From Streptomyces pinistramenti (GTDB lineage Bacteria; Actinomycetota; Actinomycetes; Streptomycetales; Streptomycetaceae), in contig NZ_JAJCXB010000026.1 of the NCBI RefSeq assembly GCF_020564935.1, positions 24,722 to 88,721 on the forward strand: 64,000 nucleotides of DNA, read 5' to 3'. This document shows positions 34,128-42,282 of the stretch, in pieces. The position numbers and the translations under genes are program-made. Numbering within the stretch: the first letter of the stretch is position 1; each line of letters begins with the position of its first letter. The notes under the pieces are model-generated. The model made no database searches, had not been told where the DNA came from, and worked only from the letters and a program-made list of their open reading frames with translations.

Positions 34128-35534
34128 ATGGTCCCCACCTGGCGGCTGCGCGCCGCGTTCGCCCGCCGGCTGTCCGAGATGTACGGCACCGAAGTGCCCG
34201 CCTACACCACGCTGCTGACCGTGACAGGGCAGGTCAACGACGAGGTCGCCCGCCGTGACGAGGACGCCGGCCGACTCGGCGGCATCGACCGGGTCACCGC
34301 CGAGCGGCACGGCGCCATCCGCGTCGGCACCCCGTACGAACTGCGCCAAGTGGCCCAGATCTTCGCCGCGTTCGGGATGCACCCGGTCGGCTTCTACGAC
34401 CTGCGGGACGGCGGCGCCGGCGCGGTGCCCGTCGTCTCCACCGCCTTCCGGCCGACCGACCCCAAGGAACTGGACCGCACCCCCTTCCGGGTCTTCACCT
34501 CCCTGCTGACCCCCGCCGACCGCCGGTTCTTCGACCCGGAACTGTCCGCCAGGCTCCACACGTTCCTCGCCCGCCGCACGCTCTTCCCGCCGGAACTCCT
34601 GGCCCTCGCCGCACGCGCCGAGACCGGCCGCGGCCTGCCGGCGGAGTCCGCCGCACGCTTCGTGCAGCTCGCCGTCGCGGCCTTCGCGCTGTCGCCCGAG
34701 CCGGTCGACCGCGGCTGGTACACGGAGCTGGAGCGGATCTCCGCGGTGGCCGCCGACATCGGCGGGGTGGCCGCCACCCACATCAACCACCTGACCCCGC
34801 GCGTCCTGGACATCGACGCCCTGTACCAGCGGATGGGGGAGCACGGCATCACCATGATCGACCGGATCCAGGGCCCGCCGCGCTGGGACGGCCCCGATGT
34901 CCTGCTGCGGCAGACCTCGTTCCGCGCCCTCGCCGAGCCGCGCGCCTTCCGCGAGCCCGACGGCCGCATCACCGAGGGCACGCTACGGGTGCGGTTCGGT
35001 GAGGTCGAGGCCCGCGGCATCGCCCTCACCAGGGCGGGCCGGGCCCGCTACGACGCGCTGACGGCCGAAGCCGACCAGCGGCCGGGCGACGGCGACGGGG
35101 CGTCCCGGCAGCGCACGGCCCGCGCACTGTGGGAAGCCGGCTTCCCGCGCACCGAACGCCAACTGGCCGCCGAACAGCTGGCGTTCTTCACCTACCGGCC
35201 CGCACCGGAACCCCCGCGCGACGGACGGCGCCCGCCCGCCGGGCTCCCGGAACTCCTGGACCAGGGATGGCTCACCGCCGACCCCATCGTCTACGAGGAC
35301 TTCCTGCCCCGCTCCGCCGCCGGCATCTTCCGCTCCAACCTCACCGGCGACGGAGTCCACGACACCGACCGCACCGGCACCCCCTTCGACGCACAGCGCC
35401 TCTCCGAGGCCATCGGACGCCCCGTACTCGACCCGTTCGTCCTCTACGCCGCACAGCAGGACAGCTCCCTGCGCCGGGCACTGCACACCCTCGGAGCCGA
35501 CGAAGCCCTCGCATCCCTGGACAGCGGGGGCTGA
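34128..35534 (+). CDS. hglS: DUF1338 protein, probable 2-oxoadipate dioxygenase/decarboxylase
   Basis: This 468-residue protein belongs to the DUF1338 (YdcJ/HglS) family, metal-dependent enzymes with a VOC-like core. HglS turns 2-oxoadipate into 2-hydroxyglutarate using oxygen and releasing carbon dioxide. Visible family features are VTAERHGAIRVGTP (His61 and Arg65 at the active site), THINHLTPRVLDI with a second histidine, and the glutamate in YEDFLPRSAAGIF. CCGGAGG lies 6 nt before the ATG. The gene sits between the DAO oxidase and the ALDH7 gene, which supports a lysine/aminoadipate role. Confidence 0.85.
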   Translation: MVPTWRLRAAFARRLSEMYGTEVPAYTTLLTVTGQVNDEVARRDEDAGRLGGIDRVTAERHGAIRVGTPYELRQVAQIFAAFGMHPVGFYDLRDGGAGAVPVVSTAFRPTDPKELDRTPFRVFTSLLTPADRRFFDPELSARLHTFLARRTLFPPELLALAARAETGRGLPAESAARFVQLAVAAFALSPEPVDRGWYTELERISAVAADIGGVAATHINHLTPRVLDIDALYQRMGEHGITMIDRIQGPPRWDGPDVLLRQTSFRALAEPRAFREPDGRITEGTLRVRFGEVEARGIALTRAGRARYDALTAEADQRPGDGDGASRQRTARALWEAGFPRTERQLAAEQLAFFTYRPAPEPPRDGRRPPAGLPELLDQGWLTADPIVYEDFLPRSAAGIFRSNLTGDGVHDTDRTGTPFDAQRLSEAIGRPVLDPFVLYAAQQDSSLRRALHTLGADEALASLDSGG

Positions 35535-35610
35535 CACCGGACAGCCGCCGCGGACCCCCGCCCCGTCCGGCACCGCCCCCACCGACCGCGCCCACTCCCA
35601 GGAGTCAGCC

Positions 35611-37215
35611 ATGAGCCGCCCCACCCCGCCCGCAGCCGCCGCCACCGCACCGCGGCTCCCCACCACCGAGGCGTTGCGCGCCCGCGCCGCGGCAGCCCTG
35701 CGCCGCTGCAGCGCCGACCCTGCGGCCCTCGCGGCCCTCTCCGGAGACGGCAGCCCGTCCCCGCTCCCGGCGGCCGCCACCCTCACCTCCCGTACGCCGC
35801 TCACCGGCGGCACGCTCGGTCTGCTGCCCGCGACCGGTCCGGCAGAGGCCGACGCGGCGGTCGCCGAAGCGCACCGCGCGTTCCAGGACTGGCGCACCGT
35901 GCCCGCGCCGCGGCGGGGCGCCCTGGTCAAGCGGCTCGGCGAACTGCTCACCGAGCACCAGGAGGACCTGGCCGACCTGGTCACCGTGGAGGCGGGAAAG
36001 ATCCGGTCCGAGGCGCTCGGCGAAGTGCAGGAGATGATCGACATCTGCGATTTCGCGGTCGGCCTCTCCCGGCAGCTCTACGGCCGCACCCTCGCCAGCG
36101 AACGCCCCGGCCACCGGCTCGCCGAGACCTGGCATCCGCTCGGCGTGGCCGGTGTCGTGACCGCCTTCAACTTCCCCGTGGCCGTCTGGTCCTGGAACAC
36201 CGCCATCGCCCTCGTCTGCGGCGACACCGTCGTCTGGAAGCCGTCGGAGCTCACCCCGCTCACCGCCCTGGCCTGCGCCGGGCTTCTCGGTCGCGCGGCG
36301 GTGGACACCGGCGCGCCGCCCGGGGTGCACCGGCTGCTGCTCGGCGGCCGTGACTGCGGCGAGCGGCTGGCCGACGACGCGCGGGTCGCGCTGGTCAGTG
36401 CGACCGGCTCGGTACGGATGGGCCGGGCCCTCGCGCCGCGGGTGGCCGCCAGGTTCGGCCGGGTCCTGCTGGAACTCGGCGGCAACAACGCCGCCGTCGT
36501 CGCCCCGTCGGCCGACCTCGACCTCGCCGTACGCGGCACCGTCTTCTCCGCGGCCGGCACCGCGGGACAGCGCTGCACCACCCTGCGCCGGCTGATCGTC
36601 CACGAGGACATCGCGGACGACCTGCTGCCGCGGCTCGTCCGCGCCTACGGCCACCTGCCCGTAGGCGACCCCTTCGACGCCGCCACCCTGGTCGGCCCGC
36701 TGATCAGCCCCACCGCCCGGGAGGCCATGGACGCGGCCCTGGCCGCCGCGCAGAAGGACGGCGGCACCCTGCTGGCCGGCGGCGAACGCTGCCTCGCCGG
36801 ACAGGCGCCGGACGCCGCGTACGTCCGCCCCGCGATCGTCCGCATGCCGCGGCAGACGGAGATCGTCCGCACCGAGACCTTCGCGCCGCTCCTGTACGTG
36901 CTGACCTACCGCACCCTCGACGAGGCCATCGCCCTCAACAACGGCGTCCCGCAGGGCCTTTCCTCCAGCATCTTCACGCGGGACCAGCAGGAGGCCGAGC
37001 GCTTCCTCGCGGCGGACGGCTCGGACTGCGGCATCGCCAACGTCAACATCGGCACGTCGGGCGCCGAGATCGGCGGCGCGTTCGGCGGCGAGAAGGAGAC
37101 CGGCGGCGGCCGCGAATCGGGGTCCGACGCCTGGCGCGCCTACATGCGCCGGGCCACCAACACCGTCAACCACTCCGCCGCCCTGCCGCTCGCCCAGGGC
37201 GTCAACTTCCTCTGA
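35611..37215 (+). CDS. L-aminoadipate-semialdehyde dehydrogenase (ALDH7-type)
   Basis: This 534-residue aldehyde dehydrogenase has the general-base Glu288 (LLELGGNNAAVV) and the catalytic Cys322 (GTAGQRCTT). The C-terminal words GGAFGGEKETGGGRESGSD and LPLAQGVNFL are hallmarks of the ALDH7 (antiquitin) family. That enzyme oxidises aminoadipate semialdehyde, in equilibrium with piperideine-6-carboxylate, to aminoadipate. The N-terminal 55 residues are Ala/Pro-rich and longer than usual. CCAGGAG precedes the ATG. It is the third gene of the lysine-type run; an aminotransferase to 2-oxoadipate is not encoded nearby. Confidence 0.9.
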   Translation: MSRPTPPAAAATAPRLPTTEALRARAAAALRRCSADPAALAALSGDGSPSPLPAAATLTSRTPLTGGTLGLLPATGPAEADAAVAEAHRAFQDWRTVPAPRRGALVKRLGELLTEHQEDLADLVTVEAGKIRSEALGEVQEMIDICDFAVGLSRQLYGRTLASERPGHRLAETWHPLGVAGVVTAFNFPVAVWSWNTAIALVCGDTVVWKPSELTPLTALACAGLLGRAAVDTGAPPGVHRLLLGGRDCGERLADDARVALVSATGSVRMGRALAPRVAARFGRVLLELGGNNAAVVAPSADLDLAVRGTVFSAAGTAGQRCTTLRRLIVHEDIADDLLPRLVRAYGHLPVGDPFDAATLVGPLISPTAREAMDAALAAAQKDGGTLLAGGERCLAGQAPDAAYVRPAIVRMPRQTEIVRTETFAPLLYVLTYRTLDEAIALNNGVPQGLSSSIFTRDQQEAERFLAADGSDCGIANVNIGTSGAEIGGAFGGEKETGGGRESGSDAWRAYMRRATNTVNHSAALPLAQGVNFL

Positions 37216-37245
37216 ACCGGCCGCTTTCGGTGCCCGGAACGCGCC

Positions 37246-37977
37246 TCAGCGGGCCCGGCCCAGGTCCTGGACGAGCGTCGGCGAAGGCCGCGGGATCTCG
37301 CCGAAGTCCTCGTCGTCGCTGTCCACGGTCAGCCGGTTGATGACGCTCTCCAGGGCCGCGGGCAGCGTCGGCGCGAGGCCGCTGTGCCACTGGACGAGGA
37401 GGTTGTGGCGCGCGGAGTCCGGCAGCAGCTGCTGCTCGTCGAAGGCGGGCACGGTCCTGCGCTCCTCGTCGGGAGCGTGTGCCGCCTGCTCGCGCCAGTA
37501 CGCGGCGTCCCGGAACTCGCCGTCGCGGCGGTGCGAGAGATAGAGGCAGTAGGCGGCGGTCCTGCTGCCCGCCCCGGAGCCGAAGTGCCACCAGAAGTGC
37601 GCGGCGTCGGTCCGTCCCGTGATGTGCAGCAGACAGGCGAAGACCAGCGCGCCCTCGGGGTCGATGCGGTGGTCGTTCACCAGCCGCTCCAGGCTGGCCG
37701 CCGCGGCCGCCGCGTTGACCACCAGCGCACAGGCCAGGTCGAGTTCATGAGTGGCCTCGTCGCGCGCACAGGGGTACGCGGTGGGCGCGCCGGCGTCGCT
37801 GCGTGGTGGCAGGACGGCCGCCGGGCCGCCGCCGTCGAGCCGGTCGAGCCCGTCGAGCACGCCGAGGTCGTCCAGCTCCCCGAAGCCGGCCAGGCCGGTG
37901 ATGTCCGGCACGTCGGCCGCGGCGTTCAACAGGGCCTCGATGGTGTTCCTGCGTCCTGCGTGATGGGTGGGTGCCAT
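37246..37977 (-). CDS. Unknown protein coupled to a sigma factor
   Basis: The protein has 243 residues. The N-terminal third is Leu/Asp/Gly-rich with short repeats (FGELDDLGVLDGLDRLDGG). A helical domain follows with CALVVNAAAAAASLERLVND and the cysteine/histidine-rich words FACLLHITGRTDAAHFWWHF. There is no HTH and no clear membrane segment. I do not recognise the family. The ATG begins 2 nt past the sigma factor stop codon (TGAACATG) with GAGGGGG upstream, so the two are coupled. A role in controlling or reading the sigma factor is plausible inference. Confidence 0.75.
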   Translation of the reverse strand: MAPTHHAGRRNTIEALLNAAADVPDITGLAGFGELDDLGVLDGLDRLDGGGPAAVLPPRSDAGAPTAYPCARDEATHELDLACALVVNAAAAAASLERLVNDHRIDPEGALVFACLLHITGRTDAAHFWWHFGSGAGSRTAAYCLYLSHRRDGEFRDAAYWREQAAHAPDEERRTVPAFDEQQLLPDSARHNLLVQWHSGLAPTLPAALESVINRLTVDSDDEDFGEIPRPSPTLVQDLGRAR

Positions 37978-37979
37978 GT

Positions 37980-38567
37980 TCAGTTCCCCCTCGGGCTTCC
38001 TTGGTCCATGCCGAGTGCGGCGGCGAGCTTGCGCTTGCCGCGGCTGGCGTGCGAGCGGACGGTGACCTCGTCGACGCCCAGCAGCGCGCCGATCTGCGCG
38101 TCGCTGTAGCCGATCACATGCCGCAGCACGATCACGTCGCACTGCCGCTCGGGCAGCCGGGCGATTGCCGCGTACAGTCCCAACTGGCTCTCCAGCAGGG
38201 CGAACTGCTGCTGGCATTCACGCAGCAGGGCCTGGGTGACCACGGCGAAGGCGGCGGTCTCGGTGAGCGCCGTGGGCTGCTGGTGGTCGTAGAGCCATTC
38301 CACGACGCGTTCCTTGAGCACCGACCAGGCGAACGCCTCCACCGACGCCTGCCGCAGGGCGTGCGGCCACAGCGCGGCGAGCTGCCGGTAGGCGGCCCGG
38401 GTGACCTCGGCGGCCGCCGCCTGGTTCCCGGTGTGCAGGTAGGCGTAGGTCAGCCACTTGCGGGCGTGCGTGGAGTGGAACGCCTCGAAGGTGAGGGCCA
38501 GATGACGGCTGCTGCCCTCCCGTGCCCGTTCCGCGCCGGTCGTGCGCGGGGCGCTGTATCTGCTCAT
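37980..38567 (-). CDS. RNA polymerase sigma factor (sigma-70 family, ECF-like)
   Basis: This 195-residue protein has a degenerate region 2 (about 28-90, FEAFHSTHARKWLTYAYLHTG). Region 4 (about 140-185) has LPERQCDVIVLRHVIGYSD and the HTH LLGVDEVTVRSHASRGKRKL. The lack of the usual acidic region-2 motif is notable. GAAGAGG precedes the ATG at 38567. It is followed by a tightly coupled gene for an unknown protein; no classical anti-sigma with a zinc motif or membrane helix is seen. Confidence 0.82.
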   Translation of the reverse strand: MSRYSAPRTTGAERAREGSSRHLALTFEAFHSTHARKWLTYAYLHTGNQAAAAEVTRAAYRQLAALWPHALRQASVEAFAWSVLKERVVEWLYDHQQPTALTETAAFAVVTQALLRECQQQFALLESQLGLYAAIARLPERQCDVIVLRHVIGYSDAQIGALLGVDEVTVRSHASRGKRKLAAALGMDQGSPRGN

Positions 38568-39109
38568 GCGCGCCTCTTCTGCGTCGGCCGCCGTGGTCGC
38601 CACCGCGCGCGGTCGCAGGCCAGGCGCGCGTCGGCGGCCGTGCGCGGGCGCCAGGGGAGTGCGGCCGATGCCGCTGGGCGGGCGTGCGCCTCCACACACG
38701 CCGGCAGGAGTCGGTCCCGGTCTGCGCTCACGAGCCGTCCTCGTTCCGTTCGCCGTGCGCCGTCGCACGGGGCACCGGAGGTGCCTGAGGCGACGGGAGG
38801 ACGGTTGTCCTCTCTTCCAATGAACAGGAAAGGAGGCCCATTTGTGGCACTCGGAGCCAAGAAATCTTCCGCTGGGTATTCATATGACTACGCATGGCCC
38901 CGTCATCTCCGCCAGACATACCCGTGCGCCCGGCGTACGCCGCCCCACCACGCACTGCTCCGGCCGCCCGTGCGCCCCGGGCATGATCCGGCGCCCGCGG
39001 GGGCAGAGCTCCACCGTCCGCCGAGGGTGATGTCACCGGGGCGGCGGTGCCACAATCGATCATGGCCGCCGGTCCGTGCGGCCCGCCGTACCTGGGGAGG
39101 CAGCGCGCG
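38568..39109. other. 542-nt region between sigma factor and methyltransferase genes
   Basis: This is the divergent promoter region, with an AT-richer stretch at about 38790-38890. An exact AAAGGAGG stands at 38829-38836 although no recognised gene follows it. I see no convincing hairpin or -35/-10 pair. Confidence 0.45.
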
Positions 39110-39113
39110 ATGA
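38844..39113 (+). CDS. Possible small protein downstream of an orphan ribosome-binding site
   Basis: GTG at 38844 lies 7 nt after AAAGGAGG and opens an 89-codon frame that overlaps the methyltransferase start by 4 nt. An alternative is the TTG at 38842, only 5 nt after the same site, which opens a 62-codon frame in another phase. Neither product has a recognisable domain, and base use at third codon positions does not decide. The ribosome-binding site is real; the gene is uncertain. Confidence 0.25.
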   Translation: MALGAKKSSAGYSYDYAWPRHLRQTYPCARRTPPHHALLRPPVRPGHDPAPAGAELHRPPRVMSPGRRCHNRSWPPVRAARRTWGGSAR

Positions 39114-39931
39114 GCGACCACGAAAGGCCCGCGGTGGACCTGCAGTTGGACCGGGCCCACTCGTCCCGCATCTACGACTACTTCCTCGGCGGCAAGACCA
39201 ACTTCCTCGCCGACCGGATGGCCGCGGGCAGCGTCCTCGGGGTCTTCCCCGCCGCGCTGGTCGCCGCCCGCATCAACCGCGAGTTCATGCACCGCGCCAC
39301 CCGGTTCCTCGCCGAATCGGGCATCCGTCAGTTCCTGGACATAGGCACCGGCATCCCCACCGCGCCCAACCTTCACGACGTTGCACAGAGCGTGGCACCC
39401 GATGCCCGGGTCATCTATACGGACAACGATCCGATCGTCCTCGCGCACGCCGCGGCCCTGCTGCTCAGCGCTCCCGAGGGCCGCACCGCCTACGTCCAGG
39501 CCGATGTCACCGACCCCACCGGCATCATGACGGCCCCTCAGATCCAGGAGACCCTCGACCTGGAGCAGCCGGTCGCGCTCAGCCTGAACGCCCTGATGCA
39601 CTTCGTCACCGACGACGGCCGGGGCCGGGCGCACGCCATCGTCCAGTACCTCAAGGACGCACTGCCCAGCGGCAGCGTGCTTGCCATGAGCCATGCCACG
39701 ACGGACTTCGCGCCCGAGGCGATGGGCAAGATCATCAAGATCTACCGCGAGGCGGGCACCGAGCTCCAGTTCCGCGGCCGCGCCGAGTTCGCCCGCTTCT
39801 TCGACGGCTGGGAGATCCTGGAGCCCGGCATAGCGCTCTCCCACCAGTGGCGCCCCGACCGCCCCGAGGACGCCACCCACGTCACGGACGCGGAAGCCGC
39901 CTGCTACGCCGCCGTCGCCCGCAAGCCCTGA
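39110..39931 (+). CDS. SAM-dependent methyltransferase, DUF574 type
   Basis: This 273-residue protein belongs to the S-adenosyl methyltransferase family abundant in streptomycetes. Diagnostic words are the N-terminal SSRIYDYFLGGKTNFLADR, the SAM site QFLDIGTGIPT and the acidic YTDNDPIVL. The substrates of this family are mostly unknown. GGGGAGG lies 8 nt before the ATG. It converges on the dhaM gene with a hairpin between. Confidence 0.9.
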   Translation: MSDHERPAVDLQLDRAHSSRIYDYFLGGKTNFLADRMAAGSVLGVFPAALVAARINREFMHRATRFLAESGIRQFLDIGTGIPTAPNLHDVAQSVAPDARVIYTDNDPIVLAHAAALLLSAPEGRTAYVQADVTDPTGIMTAPQIQETLDLEQPVALSLNALMHFVTDDGRGRAHAIVQYLKDALPSGSVLAMSHATTDFAPEAMGKIIKIYREAGTELQFRGRAEFARFFDGWEILEPGIALSHQWRPDRPEDATHVTDAEAACYAAVARKP

Positions 39932-39933
39932 GA

Positions 39934-39965
39934 CGGCCCGTGGCGCACCCGGGGCCTGCGGGCCG
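39934..39965. terminator. Hairpin between convergent methyltransferase and dhaM genes
   Basis: CGGCCCG (39934-39940) pairs with CGGGCCG (39959-39965), 7 bp, in the 41-nt gap. Confidence 0.4.
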
Positions 39966-39972
39966 GCGGCGC

Positions 39973-40410
39973 CTACTCCTTGCGGTAGACGTACGCCTCG
40001 CCGGCCGCGGCCGCCACCGCCGTCAGGTCGGCGCCGGCCGACGCGGTGACCACGGCGGCCACCGCGCCCTCGACGAACGGCGCGTCCACCAGCCGGGCGC
40101 CATCGGGCAGTTCATCGCCCTCGGCGAGCAGGGCCTTGACGGTCAGCACCGCGCTGCCCAGGTCGACGAGGAGCGCCACACCGGCCCCGCCGTCCACCGC
40201 CCGCGCCGCCTGAACGATCAGCTCCGCGCTGGTCCCCAGGCCGCCGTCCGGCGTGCCGCCCGCCGCGGCCACCGGAGCCGTCGCGCCGCCGCCGGCCAGC
40301 CCCTTGGCGAGCGCGGCGACCGACTCGGCCACCGGGCCGCTGTGCGACACCAGCACGATGCCGACCTGCGCGGCCCCGCCGCCCGTCATCCCGCCGTCCG
40401 CGCCGCTCAC
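39973..40410 (-). CDS. dhaM: Dihydroxyacetone kinase phosphotransfer subunit DhaM (EIIA-like)
   Basis: The protein has 145 residues. VGIVLVSHSGPVAESV carries the phospho-accepting His23, and the end of the domain is GEAYVYRKE. Only the EIIA domain is present, without the HPr and EI-like parts found in the E. coli protein, so it depends on the general PTS for phosphate. It passes the phosphate to the ADP held by DhaL. The GTG start overlaps the dhaL stop (GTGA). The first 13 residues are an extension beyond the usual family start. Confidence 0.9.
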   Translation of the reverse strand: MSGADGGMTGGGAAQVGIVLVSHSGPVAESVAALAKGLAGGGATAPVAAAGGTPDGGLGTSAELIVQAARAVDGGAGVALLVDLGSAVLTVKALLAEGDELPDGARLVDAPFVEGAVAAVVTASAGADLTAVAAAAGEAYVYRKE

Positions 40411-41015
40411 CCGGCCACCTCCGCAAGGGTCGCGAACAGCAGCGCCGAGGACGTCGCCCCCGGATCCTGATGCCCGATGCTGCGCTCCCCGAGGTAGCTC
40501 GCCCGGCCCTTGCGGGCCTGCATCGGCACGGTCGCCCGCGCGCCCTCGTCGGCAGCGGCGGCTGCCGCACCGAAGGAGGTGGCCAGCGCGTCGACCGCCG
40601 GGTCCAGCGCGTCCAGCATCGTCTTGTCGCCGGGCGCCGCCCCGCCGAGCTGCCCTACCGCGTCCACTCCGGCGCGCAGACCGGCGCGCAGCTCGTCCAC
40701 GCTGACCTGCTCCGCGTCGCCGAGCGCCTTGCCCGTGCGCCGCAGCAGCGTGCCGTACAGCGGCCCCGAAGCGCCGCCCACCGTCGACACCAACTGCCGC
40801 CCCGCGGCCATCAGTACGGCCCCCGGGGTGGCCGGAGGTTCCGCTTCCAGGGCCTTGGCGACGGCGGCGAAACCGCGCCGCATGTTGCTTCCGTGATCGG
40901 CGTCGCCGATGGCGGAGTCCAGTTCGGTGAGGCGGTCGGCCTCGCGGTTGACGGATGCGGCGGACGCCGTCATCCAGCGGACGAAGAACGCGGCATCCAG
41001 GGCCGATGCGGACAC
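40407..41015 (-). CDS. dhaL: Dihydroxyacetone kinase subunit DhaL
   Basis: This 202-residue all-helical nucleotide-binding subunit has magnesium-binding aspartates in DSAIGDADHGSN (Asp33, Asp38 and Asp40) and the family word GGASGPLYGTLL. It holds ADP permanently as a phosphate carrier between DhaM and DhaK-bound dihydroxyacetone. The start is GTG with GAAGAGGAG upstream. It is separated from dhaK by 130 nt, in which I see no gene and no strong hairpin. Confidence 0.93.
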   Translation of the reverse strand: MSASALDAAFFVRWMTASAASVNREADRLTELDSAIGDADHGSNMRRGFAAVAKALEAEPPATPGAVLMAAGRQLVSTVGGASGPLYGTLLRRTGKALGDAEQVSVDELRAGLRAGVDAVGQLGGAAPGDKTMLDALDPAVDALATSFGAAAAAADEGARATVPMQARKGRASYLGERSIGHQDPGATSSALLFATLAEVAG

Positions 41016-41145
41016 GGGCTGCTCCTCTTCTCCATGCAGGGACAGGTACGGGCGGGCGCGGGCAGGTGCGGGGATGCCTGGGGGCCGGGCCGGTACCGGC
41101 CGCGGCGCCCCGGCTCTTCTCCGGCTCCGCCGGGGCCCGTTGGTC

Positions 41146-42138
41146 TCAGCGGCCCCAGCGCAGCCCCGGCGTCTGTACCGGAGCGTCCCACAGGCGGAGC
41201 AGATCCCCGTCCACCTGGCACAGCGTGACCGAGGCCCCGGCCATGTCCAGTGACGTGACGTAGTTGCCGACGAGCGTACGGGCCACCGCGGCCTTCCGCT
41301 CGGCCAGCACCCGGTGCACCTCGGCGGCGAACCCGTACAGCTCAAGCAGCGGCGTCGCCCCCATGCCGTTGACCAGCACCAGGACCGGAAGCCTCGGCTC
41401 CAGGTCGGTGAGGACGGCGTCCACCGCGACATCCGCGATCTCGTGCGACGTCATCATGGCGCGCCGCTCGCGCCCCGGCTCGCCGTGGATGCCGACACCC
41501 AACTCCAGTTCCCCGGCGGGCAGATCGAAGGTCGGGCTGCCCTTGGCCGGGGTCGTGCAGGGGGCGAGCGCCACCCCGAAGCTGCGCGACTGCGCGACGA
41601 CCTGCCGGGCGATGGCCTCCACCCGCTCCAGCGGCGCGCCCTCGTCGGCGGCCGCCCCGGCGATCTTCTCCACGAAGAGCGTCGCGCCGGTGCCGCGCCG
41701 CCCCGCCGTGAACGTCGAGTCGGTCACCGCCACGTCGTCGTCGACGAGCACGCTCGCCACCTGGATGCCCTCGTCCTGCGCCAGCTCCTCCGCCATCCGG
41801 AAGTTGAGCACGTCGCCCGTGTAGTTCTTCACGAGGAACAGGACGCCCTTGCCGCTGTCGACGGCGGCCGCCGCGCGCACCATCTGGTCGGGTACCGGCG
41901 AGGTGAACACCTCGCCGGGACAGGCGGCATCGAGCATCCCGGGGCCGACGAACCCGCCGTGCAGCGGCTCGTGCCCGCTGCCGCCCCCGGAGAGCAGCCC
42001 GACCTTCCCCTCGACCGGCGCGTCCCGCCGCACGATCACCCGGTTCTCCACGTCCACGACCAGGTCGGGATGGGCCGCCGCCATCCCGTGCAGCGCGTCG
42101 GCCACGACGTTCTCGGCGACGTTCATGAGCATCTTCAA
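41146..42138 (-). CDS. dhaK: Dihydroxyacetone kinase substrate-binding subunit DhaK
   Basis: This 330-residue protein has LLSGGGSGHEPLHGGFVG and the covalent substrate histidine in GVGIHGEPG, which is His218 if translation starts at the TTG at 42138. That start is preferred because AGGAGG lies 5 nt before it and the product begins MKMLMNVAENVV, as relatives do. It also puts the catalytic histidine at the number known for the E. coli enzyme. The ATG at 42132 is the alternative. The enzyme converts dihydroxyacetone to its phosphate at the cost of phosphoenolpyruvate. A 10-nt palindrome CCCGATCGGG (42230-42239) lies in the upstream region. Confidence 0.93.
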   Translation of the reverse strand: MKMLMNVAENVVADALHGMAAAHPDLVVDVENRVIVRRDAPVEGKVGLLSGGGSGHEPLHGGFVGPGMLDAACPGEVFTSPVPDQMVRAAAAVDSGKGVLFLVKNYTGDVLNFRMAEELAQDEGIQVASVLVDDDVAVTDSTFTAGRRGTGATLFVEKIAGAAADEGAPLERVEAIARQVVAQSRSFGVALAPCTTPAKGSPTFDLPAGELELGVGIHGEPGRERRAMMTSHEIADVAVDAVLTDLEPRLPVLVLVNGMGATPLLELYGFAAEVHRVLAERKAAVARTLVGNYVTSLDMAGASVTLCQVDGDLLRLWDAPVQTPGLRWGR

Positions 42139-42282
42139 CGGTTCCTCCTGTGAGGGATGCGGGCCCGGCCCCAGCGGCCCCACCCGACGTCGGCAAGCTC
42201 GGGACACACTCCAGTATCAAAGAGGCTTGCCCGATCGGGGGACGACGCGTCGCGGGCCGGTACCGACTCACCCCTTGCGGAG

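Noticed and set aside
41016..41145. Missing gene between dhaK and dhaL
   Set aside because: The 130-nt gap has no frame with a ribosome-binding site and no recognisable product.
42230..42239. CCCGATCGGG upstream of dhaK as an operator
   Set aside because: A 10-nt GC-rich palindrome is common by chance here and no regulator gene is adjacent; kept only as a note.
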